DNA of 14,281 bases from the NCBI GenBank assembly GCA_964475385.1, contig CAYYWV010000064.1, positions 1 through 14,281 on the forward strand, read 5' to 3'. Within the stretch, counting starts at the first letter, position 1; each line of letters opens with the position of its first letter. Origin of the DNA: CAYYWV01 sp964475385. Lineage in GTDB: Bacteria; Pseudomonadota; Alphaproteobacteria; JAAXGF01. Made by a program: the position numbers and the translations under genes. Shown here piece after piece: positions 13,616 through 14,281 of this stretch. Under the pieces are notes generated by a model. That model searched no databases, was not told the DNA's origin, and saw only the letters and a list, made by a program, of their open reading frames with translations.

Positions 13616-14281
13616 ATGACACGCGAAAAGGACAACGCCCAGCGCGCGCTTGAAGCGCTGTGTCGGGACATATATGCCGACGTACGCAAAACCTGGTTGG
13701 CGCTCAAAGGCTGCTTTCCGACTCAGCCTTGCGGCTACATGCCTCTGTACGGACCGCCCCGGATCGCGCCGCCGCTGATGATCGTGAGCCTCAACCCCGG
13801 CTATGGGCATCAGGTCACGCCCGATCAGATCGCGCCAAAGACCTGGCCGGACCGGCTCAGCTATCTTTCATCCTCCGGCCGCCTTGCGGGAGCCTTGCGG
13901 CGAATGTTCCAGGCGATCGAGCGGTATGATCTGCTCGAACAGGCTATGGCGACGTCGTTGATCTTCTTTCGCAGCCAGAGCATGAACAAGAAGAACGACG
14001 CCTATCGCTGGTTGGACAACCCGCCTGAAATTCGCGCGCAGCTCGAAGAACTTTCGCGCCGATGGCTCGACCGGCTGATCGCTGAAGCCCGCCCCCAGGT
14101 CATCATGGCTATTGGCAAGGATGCGTTCTTCGGGCTTACGGCCGAGACTCGGTCCGGGTTCCATGACGTGGTGGGAGGCAAACTGGCGACCATTCTGCGC
14201 TTCGGCGCGTATGGAGAGATCCCGGTCATCGGCGTTCCCCATCTCTCGGGGTATCCCGGCCTCTCCAACGCTCAACGCGAA
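13616..14281 (+). CDS. Uracil-DNA-glycosylase-like protein, partial (cut by window end)
   Basis: The frame is open from ATG 13616 to the last base of the window, giving 222 residues with no stop. PLMIVSLNPGYG (53-64) resembles motif 1 of the uracil-DNA glycosylase superfamily (a strand ending in an N/G-P-G loop). QVIMAIGKDAFFGL (161-174) resembles its central strand and helix, and VIGVPHLSGYP (204-214) resembles the motif-2 His-x-Ser loop after the last strand. I cannot place it in a known UDG family, and the superfamily also holds proteins without glycosylase activity. It reads away from the cas cluster and is probably a flanking gene, not a CRISPR component. No strong ribosome binding site is visible. 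Confidence 0.65.
   Translation, partial: MTREKDNAQRALEALCRDIYADVRKTWLALKGCFPTQPCGYMPLYGPPRIAPPLMIVSLNPGYGHQVTPDQIAPKTWPDRLSYLSSSGRLAGALRRMFQAIERYDLLEQAMATSLIFFRSQSMNKKNDAYRWLDNPPEIRAQLEELSRRWLDRLIAEARPQVIMAIGKDAFFGLTAETRSGFHDVVGGKLATILRFGAYGEIPVIGVPHLSGYPGLSNAQRE

Overview
The window is GC-rich, with dense, overlapping genes and long antisense open frames that are artefacts of composition. This suggests a high-GC bacterium. The protein style fits a proteobacterium, probably an alphaproteobacterium, but no taxonomic marker is present, so this is inference. Nearly everything is one complete type III-A (Csm) CRISPR-Cas locus. All cas genes and the CRISPR array read on the minus strand. Only the partial gene at the right edge reads on the plus strand.

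In transcription order (right to left) the layout is: a NE0113-family CARF protein with a C-terminal winged-helix-like region (12120-13313); cas6 (10964-12079); the interference operon csm1/cas10-csm2-csm3-csm4-csm5 followed by a CARF-HEPN RNase of the Cas02710 family (3466-10927); then an adaptation block cas2-cas1-cas1-like-cas2 (828-3346) running straight into a CRISPR array of 12 repeats and 11 spacers (47-845). Most genes are coupled by ATGA, GTGA, TAATG or TGATG overlaps. To the right, after a divergent intergenic region, a plus-strand gene with uracil-DNA-glycosylase-like motifs runs off the window.

Expected working: Cas6 cuts pre-crRNA; Csm1-5 form the effector; Csm3 keeps the RNA-cleaving Asp; Csm1 keeps the GGDD cyclase motif and would make cyclic oligoadenylate; the CARF-HEPN protein would be the activated RNase; and the NE0113-family CARF protein is a candidate ring nuclease and/or regulator. 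The HD motif of Csm1 reads Glu-Asp instead of His-Asp, so its DNase is doubtful.

The most unusual parts are: (1) a doubled adaptation module with two Cas2 proteins, one catalytically complete Cas1 and a second, shorter Cas1-like protein that has lost most of the catalytic residues; (2) a shared CGGAAGCTT(CCGAT) element found exactly four times, upstream of the four apparent transcription units, and kept in different reading frames where it overlaps coding sequence; (3) two neighbouring spacers that overlap by exactly 10 nt and merge into one continuous reading frame, one of them containing a perfect 10-bp hairpin; (4) an array with no free leader, because the last cas2 reads through the leader position and stops inside the first repeat.
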